From Caecitellus pseudoparvulus (Eukaryota; Bigyra: Bicosoecida), in NCBI GenBank assembly GCA_965644315.1, contig CBFFRQ010000062.1:186001-250000 (forward strand): 64,000 nucleotides of DNA, in the 5' to 3' direction. The first letter of the stretch is position 1. Each line of letters begins with the position of its first letter. Below the pieces are notes generated by a model, which ran no database searches, was not told where the DNA came from, and was given only the letters and a program-made list of their open reading frames with translations. Shown here one piece after another: positions 21,754-34,022 of the stretch. A program made the position numbers and the translations under genes.

Positions 21754-24700
21754 TTAGGCATCTTCACCTTCCCCCCCTCCATCCTCCTCCTTCTCAAGCC
21801 CCAGGCAGCAAGAGGCGGTGGAGGCGAGCACGACAGCGATTCCACCACGGATGCCCTTCTTGTCGGTCGAGCTTTCAGCAGCGCCCAGCGCAGCAAGCAG
21901 CGCCACGATGACGGCAATCATGAAGCCGACGTTGATGAGGACAATGAGCACGGTGATTGCCTGTTGGGTGACGTCGGAGCACACGTCGCAGGCAAAGAGG
22001 TACAGCCCGCCCTGCAGGGTGAACAGGGAAATGATGAGGGAGTACATCTCCAGGCGGTTCAGAACGGGGCGGTTGTAGGGCATGGAGCGAGCGTGCACCA
22101 CCGCGAACAGCGTCAGCACCAGTGTCGCCAGCATGGTCTGGGAGATGATGCCCAGCGGCGCCAGCAGCACCGCCATCATGGCGAAGCCCACCTTGCGCAG
22201 CATGATCACTTCCTCCCAGTAGTACCGCTCAGCGTTGAAAGAGGAGTACAGGAAGCCGTACGTGGCGCGGGTGAGGGCGGAGCTCTCCAGGGTGTCCCGC
22301 TTGCGGCGCAGTGCGAAGAAGGCCAGGGCAGGGATGCCGATGGCGTACAGGATGAAGGTGGGCAGGCCCAGCCCGTACATCCAGGGGATGGACTCAGCCG
22401 TGTTGCACTCGACAGCCTTGTCCTTCACCAAGAAGGTGCTGTCGGTGCCTGGCAGCTGCACGCAGGTGAACATGGACAGTGTCACGCGGGTCAGGTTGGG
22501 GTGGATGAGGAAGGCCATCACAATGATGGAGACGATGAAGTAGTCCACGTGATGGGACTTGGCCAGGCTCGTCAGGTCCAGCGCCTCGAACACGCTCTTG
22601 CGCTTGTTCTCGAACTTCGTCCCTGACACGTCCCAGTCGGGTTCAGCCATGCTGCTGCGGGAAGAAGGCCGCGCAGAGCCAGGTCGCGCAGAGCCCTTGC
22701 TGGTCCCGCGCTCGATGGGGTTGGCCATGGCGAACTCGGCATCATCATCAGAGCCCTTCACGTCCTTGATTTGCGGCAGGGGTGGCGCGGACGCTGCGGG
22801 TGCCGAGGCCGTGTCGTCAGTGGTGGCTGCCGCGCCAGCGGCCGAGGCGCCCGCCGCCACGGTCACCTCCTCAGAGGACCGCCCACTCTTCACGGAACCC
22901 TTGCTCTCCTCAGCCTCGTCGCTGGGCTGCACTGCCACGGTAGCCTTCTTGGTCTTGGTGCCGGACGGCGCACCCTCCCGCTCCTCTGCCTCCGCTGGCT
23001 GGGCGGCGGCAGCCTTGGGCTTCAAGCCGACCCAACGACGGGCGTCATCCATGCCGCCATCCTCCCAGCACAGTGGGCAGCCACAGGCCCAGTGGAAGTA
23101 CCAGAACACGCCGAAGAAGGCGATGAGCAGCCAGGGCAGCACGATCATGACCACGGCCCGCATGTAGAAGGTGGAGCCGTCGAAGTCACTGGCCACCTGG
23201 CTCTTGCCTGCGACGCAGTCAGGGGACAGCAGGTTGTCCGAGACAGAGGTGGCCGTGTTCATGCCCTGCATGAACTGGAACACGAAGCTGGGCCAGCGCA
23301 GAGGGAAACCTGCCGCGATGCCCACCGTCTGCATGTGCGTCATGAACACCTTCACGATGGCGACGTACGTCTTGCCAGGTTTGCCCTTGGAGTTCAGGGT
23401 CATGAACGTCATGGCAAAGACGACGATCAAGCCCAGGACGGCACCACCAAAGAGCGCCGCACCGTTGCTGCCGTCGGAGCGGCACTTGCCACAGCCAGCC
23501 TCGCCAGACCGCGCATAGCCCACCTCGCACCGGTTGCACAAGGTGCCCGTGTACCCCTCAGCGCAGGAGGAGGAGGCATCCCCGTTCGCGACGGCGTTGC
23601 CGAACACTGTGGGGCTGCTGGCCTCGACGGGGGACACCTCTGTCACGGTGCCGTTCACATCGATGTTGGTGAGCAGACTGGGGTTCTCACCCACATACCG
23701 CGCGCCTCGAGCCAGGGATGGGTACGAGTTGGGTGTGATGAAGTACTTGGAGGGGGGCTCGCCGGCCGTCCAGCCCTCGCAGGCTGTGTCCTCGTCGCAC
23801 CGCACGAACTCCATGGGGTCCCAGGGGGCACGCCAGTATCCGGCACGTACCACAACCCGCTGCGCAGGGCGGCCTTGGCACAGCGCCCCCGTGGGGCAAG
23901 GCTTGCACACGACCTCGGGCAAGGTGGGCGCCTCGGTGGCGAGATACTCCTCGTTCGAGCAGCCGGCGAACACCGGCCCCATGGTGCCGTTCACTGCCGG
24001 GATGGGGGACAGGCCCACGTCGTTCTGCACTTGGATGTTGAAGAAGTACGGCTTGTCGTCGGGAATGGTGTCGTCCTCCCACCGGAAGCGGTTGTAGCAC
24101 ATGTTGCCGTTGCATCCATCCGCGTCTGCATCTTCAAGGAAGTCAGCCACCTCTTGCGGGATGTAGTGCTTGGCGGGGTCAGCGCCTTGGCGAGGCCCGA
24201 TGGCACGGGGGCGAGGGCCCACCAGGCCAGAGTCAGCCTGCAGCTCAGATGCCGCAACTGCGATGAGGAAGTCAGGGTTCCCCGACACGAAGGGGATGGA
24301 AATACTGTTGCTTGTAGTGTTGGCGCCTTCGCTCTGCAGGCGGCGGCTGTTCAGAGCAGACAGAGATGCCTGGCTGTCAGCGTACGACAGCTTCACCAGC
24401 ACAGGGGGGTTGGTCTTGTCCCACATGTGGTACCACGCAAAGCGAGTCACGCGGCGGTCAGGCTTGTCCACGGCGTACTGGGACAAGGCAATGAAGCCCA
24501 CGGGGGGCGCAGGCGGGTCACCGCTGCCAGCGTAGTCGAAGAGGTTGGGCCGCTCACCCCGCGCGCCGGCGCGGTTTACAACTGCAACTGGCAGGCCAGT
24601 CAGCTGGGTGCCAGCCGGTGGCACTCGCACTTCCACGCTGGACAAGCCGTTGGGCTGGCGCTCAAGGGAGTTTGGGACGATGGGGGCATCCACGCCGCCG

Positions 24701-27700
24701 ATTTGGACAGACACCAGGTCGTTGGCGATGGGGTCAGTCGTGTCAACACCATCACGGAACCAGTCCTCGCCAGACACGCGCACGGTGTCACCTGCAGAGC
24801 CACGGCCGGGGGTGACAGACGTCACGCCGGGCTCTGCGATGACATGCAGGACGCCAGCGGGCACATTTGTCTGCCCGTTCACCTCCACCTCCACGGGGGC
24901 AGCCCTGCCGCTGCTGGTCATAGCGCTGCCATCAACGCCGCGGCACTCAACAGCAGTCTGGTTGACCCATGCGTAGGACAGGCACGAGGCACCTGCCAGA
25001 GACACGGCAGTGACGTTCTCCTGAGACAGGCCAAAGTTCAAGCCCACGATAGTGAAGGTGCGGGTGTCAACGAAGGTTCCCTTGAGCACAGTGCTGGGCT
25101 GGACGGCACCAACCTCTGGCTTGACGTAGGCGAACACGTTCAGCGCATTAGGGTCTGGGGCCCCGACAGAGCACTGGCCGAACAGGCACACCTTCACGAC
25201 TTGGGAGGCACCCACCCCAGCTGGGGCTGTGATGCGCAGGAACGTATCCGATAGCCAGTCCAGCACCCACACCGAATGCCCCGCAATGGTGATGGCTAGC
25301 GCGTCGGAGTCGACTGCGATGGGCGTCTCCCATGGGTTCGTGTCACGGCGAATGTACGGGTCGAAGTCGCGGTTGGCCACAGTGGCATTGTCATACGTGC
25401 GCAGCCCAAAGTTGACTCCTCGCACAGTGAGGACTGATCCGCCTGTGATGGGGCCCGGGGTCACGGGAATGACGACGTACACCTCGGGGTTATCGTACTT
25501 GAACACTCGGTTGGGGTTTGGCCGTGGGGCGACGTCCACATCGTAGTCCACGTCCCGCTGGCCATCCACGACCATGGACACGGTCCAGTTGAAGCCAGCG
25601 CCAGGGGGCAGGACACAGTCCACCACAGACACAGCTGAGTGGATCTTGGCGTTGAAGTTGGACGGCAGCGCATCCAGCACAGACGTCACGCCATTCTGAG
25701 TCACCTTAACCCTGAACTTGGGGCCCCCTTCACACACCTGCGGCTTGAAGGCGGGGTGCTTCAGAACCACCGTGTCTTCCCGCATGCTCAGCTGTGCCAC
25801 GGTGGTGGGGGTGATGACACCGGCTCTGGGGCGACTGAAGCGGTCCCGCCGGGTCGGGACGTATCCACAGCGCGGGTTCGCCTCACTGAATGCAATGGGC
25901 CCGAGGTTGCTGGCTTCGATGCGGATGAGCCCTCCGCCAACGGTTGGCATGAGGTCGGAGATGTTGCTCACCTTGAACACCTTTGGCGGGTTGTAGTCGA
26001 ACACATACGATGGACGCAGGTTGCGGCTTTGAAGCGTCGCAGGGTTGGCACTGTTGGAGTCGAAAGGCACAAACAAGTCAGCATTGGTGACAAACTCTGT
26101 GCCGGTCGTGTCCCGTTGCCCAGCGATCTCAACCCGGGGGATCCAGCCGTAGCCAACGCCAGCCGGCGCCTGAATGCGCATCGTCGTGTCATTCAGCAGC
26201 GTCACGGAAGTGGGCAGGACAGTGATCTTGGTGCAGCGGGGGTGATCAGGGCGTTCAAATGTGACAAGTGTCTTGCCTGCCGCTCGGGCGGGCGAGGAGA
26301 AACCCTTGCCGTAAATGGTGATTGGGAAGTCACCAGTGGTGGGTCCCGACTGCACGTCCAGGGAATAGATCTGAGGCGCTTCGTACGAAAGCAAGCCGAA
26401 CTCGCCAGCCTTCCCATTGGCCAGGGTGACTGTGGTAGTCACGTTGGCGCCGACACCAGCAGGGACGATAACACTGGCAACAAACTGCGGGTACACAAGC
26501 ACACCCACTTCCGTCACATTTGCCTCGACGCCTGCAACACTGATGTTCACCATAAGAGGCAGGGAGAGGGCACCGTCCAGCTCCAAGTCACGCGTGGAGA
26601 CACTGAAGAATACGAACACTTCTGTTCCGCCCGCTGGGTCAGCGAGCCGAGGCACAATGTCCTCAACCACGACGGGCTCGGCCAGAGGCAGGAAGTACGA
26701 GATGGTGTTCTGCTTCCACTTCTCCCTCACCAGCTGTGCGTTGCGAGGGCGCTCCGAGATGGCCAGCAAACCACCGTTGCCGGCGACCACATGAACGCGC
26801 TGCCCCCAGCCGATGAAGCCGAACTCCGACGTGGGCTCCCACGCAGGCACCATGGGCAGGGTGCTCAAGTCACCTCGAACGGGAAGCTTGAACGTCTCGA
26901 AAGCCGTAAAGAGGCGCCCAGCGGTTGCGACCATGGACGTGCGGGGCGTGAGGGAAGCACCACCCAGCCCTTCTGACACTTCGTTGAAGCTCGTGAAGGG
27001 AATGGCGTTTCCAATGCGCTCATCCTCCGGTTTCATGTTCAGCACACGCCACTCTGACTCCAAGTCCAGCGCATACATGGCCTGCACAGCGGCAGTCGCG
27101 TCACCCATGGCGTAGGCGGGGCCAGCGGGTCGCGACAAGTCCAGGCGGACACCCCCCGTAGCGTACAGCATGCCTGTGGTGGTGGCCACAGCCGGGCGCA
27201 CCAAAGGCACCTTCAGTCGTGAGGCGAGCTGCTGGATACTGAGTTCCTCCAAGTCGATGACATCCACGCTCGAGTAAGGGCGGTCCAGGTCGTCCAGACA
27301 AGGGAACTCTGGCAGCGCTTCTTGCTCTGTGTTTGTCGTGGAGAACAGCCCTGGCACCTGCTTCGCGCTGGAACTGGTGAACAGCTTCTTCAGGGGGAAC
27401 TCATACGTTGCAGAGTCGTCGGTGGGCGCAGGCTCCCACTCAGTGGCGGTGGGGGTGGTCTTCTTCCACGGCGCAAAGAACAGCTCGGAGTACCCACCAG
27501 CGTCTGAGAAGTCGTTGAAATCATCGCTGGTGAAGAACGAAGCGGAGCGGAACGTCTCTCCCAAGCCTGCCTCCTTCTGGAACAGTTGCCGCGCAGCGGC
27601 AGTCATGGGCGACAGCCGCTGCTTGGGCTCAGCCTTGGCACCGGAACCTCGAAGCATGCGCTGCATGCCTCCGCCCGAACCGCCAGCGGGGCCAGCGGGG

Positions 27701-30700
27701 CAGTATGCCTCTCCAACACGGTCAAGGCACGTTTGCGTGAATGCACCAGTGCCCCCCAGGTCTGAGCATGAATCAAAGTTGCACTCAGGGGTCATGCACA
27801 ACGGGTCGACGAAGGTGTCAAACTCGTAGCCAGAGCAGCACCCAGGAGAGCACTCCTCCACCTCTGAACCTGGAGGCGCAAACTCTGAACAATTGAATGG
27901 AGCACAGAAGCCGTCGAACGGGTTGCTGCCACCACCGCCGCCGCCGCCGCCACCGCCGCCTGGAATGGGAGGTGGACTAGGCGCTGGTCCATACGAGTAG
28001 TACGAGGACGAAAGGAAGTTTGTTCCATTGGGGAACTCAAACGTGAGACCCTGCTCTTCCATAAATGAATACCAGCCTTGCCCCAGCACCTGCTGCTTTG
28101 CCGTGGGGCTAAAAATCTCTCCGTAGTTGAACTGGTAGGTGTGCACATCTGACACGTTGGCATTGTATGCCTCCAGGGGAGTCTCCGGCAGCGGCATCCT
28201 AGCAGACATGATGTCGGAGAAACGAGGGTGATCCATCAGGAGGTCGCCCATGGCAGGGTCCAGGGGGCACTGCTTCCTGCCTCCGACCAGGAACACCTTT
28301 GAGCCCAGCATCGCGCCACCCATGCGATCGCGGCCGAAGGGAAGCTCGAGAGGTTGTGTTACCCATGAGCCGCCGGGGACGAGCTTCTCAATCGTGCGGA
28401 CAAATGTTGACTCGGTGCGAATGATCTCCACGCGATCGGGTGACCCAAACATTGTGGAACCGGGTGGGTACAGGGGGAAGACTCCGTTGTCGTCATAGAG
28501 GCGGGATCGATTTGTGCGGGTGGCAACGTGCCGGACACCGCCGATAGCGTACAGTGCCGTGTCATCTGATACAAGCACAAAGTCCTCTCGTGCCTCGTTC
28601 AGGTCGGGACCGGAATGCCATGTCTCCGTGGAGATTTCGTAGTAGAAAGTTGACGCCAGGGAGTTGCCAGCGTATGGCAGCGGGCGGTCCGGCAGCCGGA
28701 AGAAGGATGCCTCGAACCTGACCTGGTCGGCCATGCGCAGGTAACGCCCAGCGATGTCGGCGTCAGCAGCTTCTTCGTTGCCCCCCACAAACCACAGCTG
28801 GTCTCCGATGAGTGCCGTCTGGTACCTTGACCGCCCTGTGTGTTCGATGGTCGCACTCGACGCTTCAGCTGGCGTCAAGTCATCCAGCTCAGCCCAGCTA
28901 TCACCCTTGCGAATTGGGCGCCAACGGTCCACGCGAGCAGACACCTGTACCGCCTCGTTGGGAAAAAACAGCTGGCGCTTGCCCTCCCGCGCGAGCAGGG
29001 CCAGCGGGTGAGACACTGCAGCAGCGAGGGTGTTAAAGTCGTTTCCTGTCAGGAGGCCAGTGGGTGGGGCCAAGGACCCGACAAATGGAGTTGTGACCGC
29101 GTCGTTGCGGGTGGCGCCGACAGCCGCACCCCACGGGTACACAAAGTCGGCAGTGACGGGAATTCGGTTGTAGCCGTCATATTGCGAAAGCTCAGCGCTC
29201 GTCGTGAGGGTGAACTGCAGCTCACGCCCGGCTTCGGCCTCTTTTCGCGCCGCCTCAGCAAATGCAGCATCGGCCCAAGTCTGGCGCTTGTCTGCCCAGC
29301 GCGCGTCACTGCCAGCCTCGCCAAGAAGACGCCTTTGAGAGTAGAGGGGGTCACAAGTCATACTTGAGGGGTCCCCCAGGGCACAGTCGCCGCCATCATC
29401 GTTTGAGCATGCCAGGATAAAGCAGCAGTAGTCGCAAATGCCATCACCGACCCAATGCGGTGGGCACCCGTCTCCGCTGCACTGGTCGCCAGATCCGTAG
29501 GTAGTTGTTGAGGACGCGATGCCGCTTTCCACTGCGGCGGCTGCAAAGTCTGTCGTGGGCGTGGCGCCAACGTTGACAAACATGATGTCCCCCTCGCCAT
29601 TCGCAGCCATGCCCAGCACAAAAGCGCCTGGGATGGTCAGGCCGTCAACTGTGAAGTGGGCCGTCATGCTCTGATCCGGGCCACCGCTGAGAAGTTGGTC
29701 CTCCTGGAACACGGCAGACACGTAGCTGTGGGACGTGAACACGGGGCCAGAAGAGTTGTCCTGCACAAAGTCCCACACGAGCAGGCGAGTGCGAGCAGGG
29801 TCGCCGGCTGGGCTGGTTGGGGCATCAATGCGGATGGCGGTGGGGTCCAGCTCGTTGTAGTTGGTTGCGAACTGGCGGGTGATGGAGAAGGTGTTTGCAC
29901 CCGCGAGGAGGTACGTCTGAGCTTGCAGGGAAGATTGGTCGCATGTATACAGAGGGCTGGTGGTGAAGTTGGCCACGAGGGGCATGGCCATGATGTACCG
30001 TGAAAAGCCGACAGAGCCAATGCCCGCTGGTCCCACGTGTATGGGCCACGTGTGGTTCACGGGAATAAGGGCCAGTGAGGGTCGGAAAGAAGCCTGAGCC
30101 TCCTGGGGGATGATGAAGGGGGCAATGTCCTCAAACACTGGGCCCATGTCGGACAGTGGCAGCGCAAGGTCCTTCTGGATCGCACGTGCGTCCGCGTAGG
30201 TGAGCAGGGTGCAGTTGGACGGGTCACCCATCTCAGTGACCAGCTCAACTGCCTGGACTTGAGGCATGGTCCTGTCCAGTGCCATGCGCCGAATGAGGCC
30301 GCAGAGGGGGTCCAGGAAGATGAGGTCCATGTTGGGAGCCCACGCCATGGAGTAGCCGACGAAGGGAGTCACGGTGACGACGTAAGGTGACGCAGCAGTG
30401 CCATCAGCAGGGGAGAACGGGGCAAAGTCGATCGGATCCAGACCGTAGTTGATGTTCACAGGTTCGTATGGCTGGTAGTCTTCTTGGTCTGGGTCGTCGA
30501 TGGACAACGTGCGCATTTGGCCTGCTGTCACTTGGCGGCTCCAGGGCTCGCCCGTCACCTTCAGCTCCAGCATGCGAAGGAATGGCCCATCGAAGAAGAA
30601 GAGGGCGTTCAAGGTGGGGTCATGGATCAGGGCAGTGGGCGTGCTGAACAGCTTTGCCGTTGAGGGCCCGCCGTTGGCCTCGCGGAAGTTGAAGGTGGAA

Positions 30701-31726
30701 ATGTTGCAGGCGGGAATGCCGGAATCAGCAGGCATCTCCACCACCTTGACCTCGCAAGCAACGTGGGTGTTGCTGGCACGCCCCTGGGATGAGAAGAGGG
30801 TGCTGACTGTCCACAGCCCGCCCGCTTGCTTGAAGAGGCGGCGGATAGACCCGGTGCCCTGCGAGCGTGGCATGGTGGCGAGCAGCGTGCAAGAAAAGTC
30901 GTGAGCCGGCATCGCGGAACAGGTAACTGCCGCTTGCGCCACGCACCCGCTCGGTGAAATACACGTCCAAAGATGCGTTTCGAATGGGGCGCGTGTCAGC
31001 TGCAAGACCCAGAACGTCTCCGATGGGGGCATTGCGGGCATCGCCCGTTGTCTGGGGAAAAGCATTCGACCGCGTCGTCTCGCCGTTGCCGGCGATGTGG
31101 GTGACGGGGTAGCGCTCCGATACGGCATCACTAAGCTTGCCCAGAATCTGTGGGCGAGTGGGAGGGTGGGTGCAGAATTGCTGACCGCAGGATTCATCGG
31201 GCAGGCCTCTGGTTTGGTGGTGCAAGCGTGAGAGTGCGCGGGGAGAGCCGCTCACCTTCATGCGGTGGTTGGCAGCGTCCACAACCAGGTTGGTGCCATC
31301 CTGCAACTCCACGATGTGGTTTCCGATAGAGTTGAACTGGAACTGGTCCTCGGCACTTCCCAGTGCATTTGCTGTGGGTCGAAGTGGCACGGGTGGTGGC
31401 GGAACGAGTGGGCAGGAGCGGCAAACTCGGCTCGTCGTCACGCCCGCACAGCAAGGCACGACGGAGGGCGGTAGCACGTACACCCGATAACAGAACCACC
31501 AGACCAGTACTCTGTGGCGATCGCAAGGAAAGGTGGCGGTGATCATGCGCGACTAATGACAAGTGCGTGGGCGAGGCAGGGCGGCAACGCCCAGGCTAGC
31601 CGAGGGAGCGGCACACTCACCGTTCAGCTCCTTCTCCGCAGGATCAGGGCCAGTCACTTCACATTGGGCAAGTGCCGTACGTGTTGCGGCTGCTGCAGCC
31701 AGCACGACCACAAGTGCCGATCGCAT
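21754..31726 (-). CDS. Giant IPT/TIG, kelch, LNR and multi-TM receptor-like protein
   Basis: Four exons on the minus strand, 31726-31621, 31509-31256, 31147-30947 and 30858-21754, give about 3,220 residues; exon 4 alone is 9.1 kb. Residues 1-21 are a signal peptide (LVVVLAAAAATRTALA). NHL-like blocks follow (NLVVDAANHRMK; VYFTERGTGSIRRLF), then a Notch/LNR-like Cys cluster (GDGICDYCCFILACSNDDGGDC), kelch-like repeats (QLWFVGGN, LYAIGGV, VFLVGGRKQC, MLYATGGV), an oligo-Gly linker, and at least five IPT/TIG domains (for example TGDFPITIYGKGFSS and GGSVLTVRGVNFG). A Cys-rich EGF-like region (CNRCEVGYARSGEAGCGKC) precedes about eight C-terminal hydrophobic helices with a Ser/Glu-rich loop between them. 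Thus it is probably a secreted-side adhesive or sensory receptor in the plasma membrane. Related architectures occur in oomycetes and algae; function unknown. The splice into exon 2 uses the second of two nearby AGs, chosen for frame. Confidence 0.8.
27931..27965 (-). repeat. Trinucleotide-rich oligo-glycine tract in the IPT giant
   Basis: A (CCG/CCA)n stretch on the plus strand encodes about 11 consecutive Gly on the minus strand, a linker between the kelch-like and Cys-rich parts. It is likely to vary in length. Confidence 0.7.
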
Positions 31727-32353
31727 GGCGCTCTGCAAAAAGTTCGCTGACAGCGACAGCCACCAAACGGCGACAACGCTGGCTGCACGCTCAAGGCGGG
31801 CAGCAAGGGTTAGAGAATCGGCGCAGCTGAGTGTACAGCTATCGCCAAAGATGTGGGTGGAAAATGAATGTTGTGAGTGCTGATCCTTTGCAAATGCACC
31901 CTGCCACTGCAACGCCAACCGACTTCCGCAAGGCGGCACTTCACTTACCAGTACCACCTCCCCTGCGACGACCCTCGGGCGAAGCCACTGTGAGGCGAAT
32001 GGCTAGCAAACCAGAACTTGCGATGTTCCCCCCAAGCCTGCAAGTTGGCGCTGGGGCGCGCTGCTTGGGCACCTGTGAGAACCACAAGCTCGACAAGTGG
32101 TTGAGACGCCGGCCGCTGTTCTGTGCCAGCCGCGCATTGCAGACGGCGCCCAGCGCCCAGTAAATGCAAGAAAAGCAAGCCAGAGTCCATATTCTTGCTA
32201 TATCGGGGTGGGGCTTCAGCTGCGACCAAGCAAGGGGCTTGGGCCATCAGTTAGACACAGAAAACAGCGAGCCGGCGTCGCGTTGCGACACCCCCCCTCC
32301 GAGGCACGGGACACCCCCCCTGCTTAGGCAGACCGCACAGCGGAGATGGCGTC
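31727..32353. promoter_or_regulatory. Longest gene-free stretch: upstream of IPT giant
   Basis: 627 nt between the start of the IPT giant and the stop of the PAQR gene. It holds the giant's promoter and the PAQR 3' region. GACACCCCCCCT occurs twice near 32,287 and 32,308, just before the PAQR stop. A plus-strand open frame at 31,831-32,163 has no recognisable homology and was not called. Confidence 0.4.
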
Positions 32354-33881
32354 TCAGCGCACGACGCTGCAGAAGTTGGGGTGGGCAGTCAGGTGTTCGT
32401 TCATGAAGGTGGCTCCATAGTACAGCACCCCCGCTGCCACTGCCACGCAGAGGTGGAAGAGCTGGTGTGAGGCGAGGAGGAGATCGTAACGACCCGGCGC
32501 CCACGCCTCGGGCCACTTGCTGGCGTAACACGTGACGCCGACGAGGTAAATGGCGGCATGCAGCCCCAGGAGCTTGTACATGGCCCAGAAGGCGGGCGTC
32601 TCGGTCATTTCTGGCAGGGCCAGCACGTGCAGGATGGGGATGAGGCCGAAGGAGGCCGCCAGCACATAGCTGCCAGCGCGGACCAGGTCGTATGCTGCCG
32701 TTGCAAAGACGTCCAACTGCGCCATGACGGCCACCGCGGCACAGGAGAGCGCTGAGCCGGCGGCATACAGCCAGAACCAACCTGGGCGGCAGTAGAAGAA
32801 AAAGTACAGGGCCGCGAAGGTGCTGCCACAGATGAGCACAGAGATGCCAGCGTAGTCCAGCTTCTGCAGCGCGGAGCTGGTGGGGCGGCTTACCACGAAG
32901 AGCAAGTGGTACACGGCACTCGTGCCCATGGTGAGGGCTGCACAGGCACAGATGACCAGCATGGCCCCGCCATGGGGGTGGCGCTCCAGCTGTGCGGCCA
33001 GATCGAGGGCCAAGTGTGGCGTGCCGGTCGCCTCGACCAGCGCATTCCACTGCCGCACCACGCCTTCTGCCGCGCCAGTCGTGCGCGCAAGTACTGCTGC
33101 GTGGGCCTGTGCCGCCCCCGTCTCCAGGTCCGTCTGCAGGGCACGGATGAGCCCCCCTGCTTCTTCACGCAGCTGGCGCAGCTGCTGTTGGGACAGCATG
33201 ACGTGGCCGCCGTGCTTGCCTGCGGCCTGCAGCGTTTGCCGAAATGCAGTGAAGCTGCTCTGCACGCCGGCCACCACCTGGCGAACGCTTTCATCTGCCG
33301 GCGTGCTCGCTAGGCTGGAGAGGCTGCGCAGGAGCTTCGCCTCGCCCTGCACGATGTTGCGGGCCAGGCCTTCCAGCCAGGGCAGAGCCGAGACGAAGGG
33401 CGCGTCGGCTGGCCCGGTGTCCAGGCGGCCACTGCAGAGGGGCTGCGGCAAGGCGCCCCACATGGCCCCCACGAGGTCCTTGCTGTGCACGCCGTTGTTG
33501 ATGAGGGGGGGGCTGCTGTCGAGGCCCATGGCCCATGCCGTGCCGTTCAGGTGGTGGGCCAGCGTTGCAGGGTGCGGAGCGCCCATCTCCACGCTGAGGG
33601 AGGCAAGGTTCCACGCAAAGAGCAGCGCGCCGACCAGGTGGATCCACACATTGACAGTCTCATTATGCAGGGAAAACAAGCTGCAGCAAGCCTGGCGGTA
33701 GCTCATCAGGGGGCGGTAGCCTGCGCGCGACGCAGGGATGCAAGGGTGCGGAAATTGAACCCTGAGCCAGCAAAGGGAACCTTGCCGCACCTCCCGTGAT
33801 GTAGTCATTGTGCACGATCCACGACGTGTGTTCCGAGTTCTTCAGCTCACTTGCTGTTGCGAGAGGAGGTGTGGAAGACAT
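32354..33881 (-). CDS. PAQR-family receptor (adiponectin receptor/hemolysin III type) with long insertion
   Basis: Two exons on the minus strand, 33881-33791 and 33720-32354, intron 70 nt; 485 residues. PAQR proteins are seven-TM proteins with a zinc site, several acting as ceramidase-like enzymes or receptors. The entry motif GYRPLMSYRQACCSLFSLHNETVNVWIHLVGAL is typical (GYR, SLF, HNET, H..G), as are SAVYHLLF after TM2 and HQLFHLCV in TM7, which supply the zinc-binding His residues. Between TM1 and TM2 lies an extra segment of about 190 residues, rich in Leu, Gln and Ala and probably coiled-coil (LRSLSSL...LSQQQLRQLREEAGGLIRAL). Normal family members have a short loop there. It is head-to-head with Beclin-1; the start codons are about 140 nt apart. 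Confidence 0.85.
33746..33757 (+). repeat. Recurrent word GTGCGGAAATTG (PAQR intron copy)
   Basis: An exact second copy of the 12-nt word, within the PAQR intron on the strand opposite to the gene. Confidence 0.6.
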
Positions 33882-34022
33882 AGTCGCACGCGGCAATGAT
33901 GCATGCGGAGATGAGCCGCGCCCGCTCGCTCCGCGTGCAGCGCGACAGTTGGCGCCTCAATAGCGCAAGGGAAAGTAAGATTTGCAGTAGAACGGGAAGC
34001 CGGAGAGTGAGGGTTTCATGTA

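Noticed and set aside
31831-32163. Small plus-strand open frame upstream of the IPT giant
   Set aside because: 110 codons without recognisable domain, start context or splice support.
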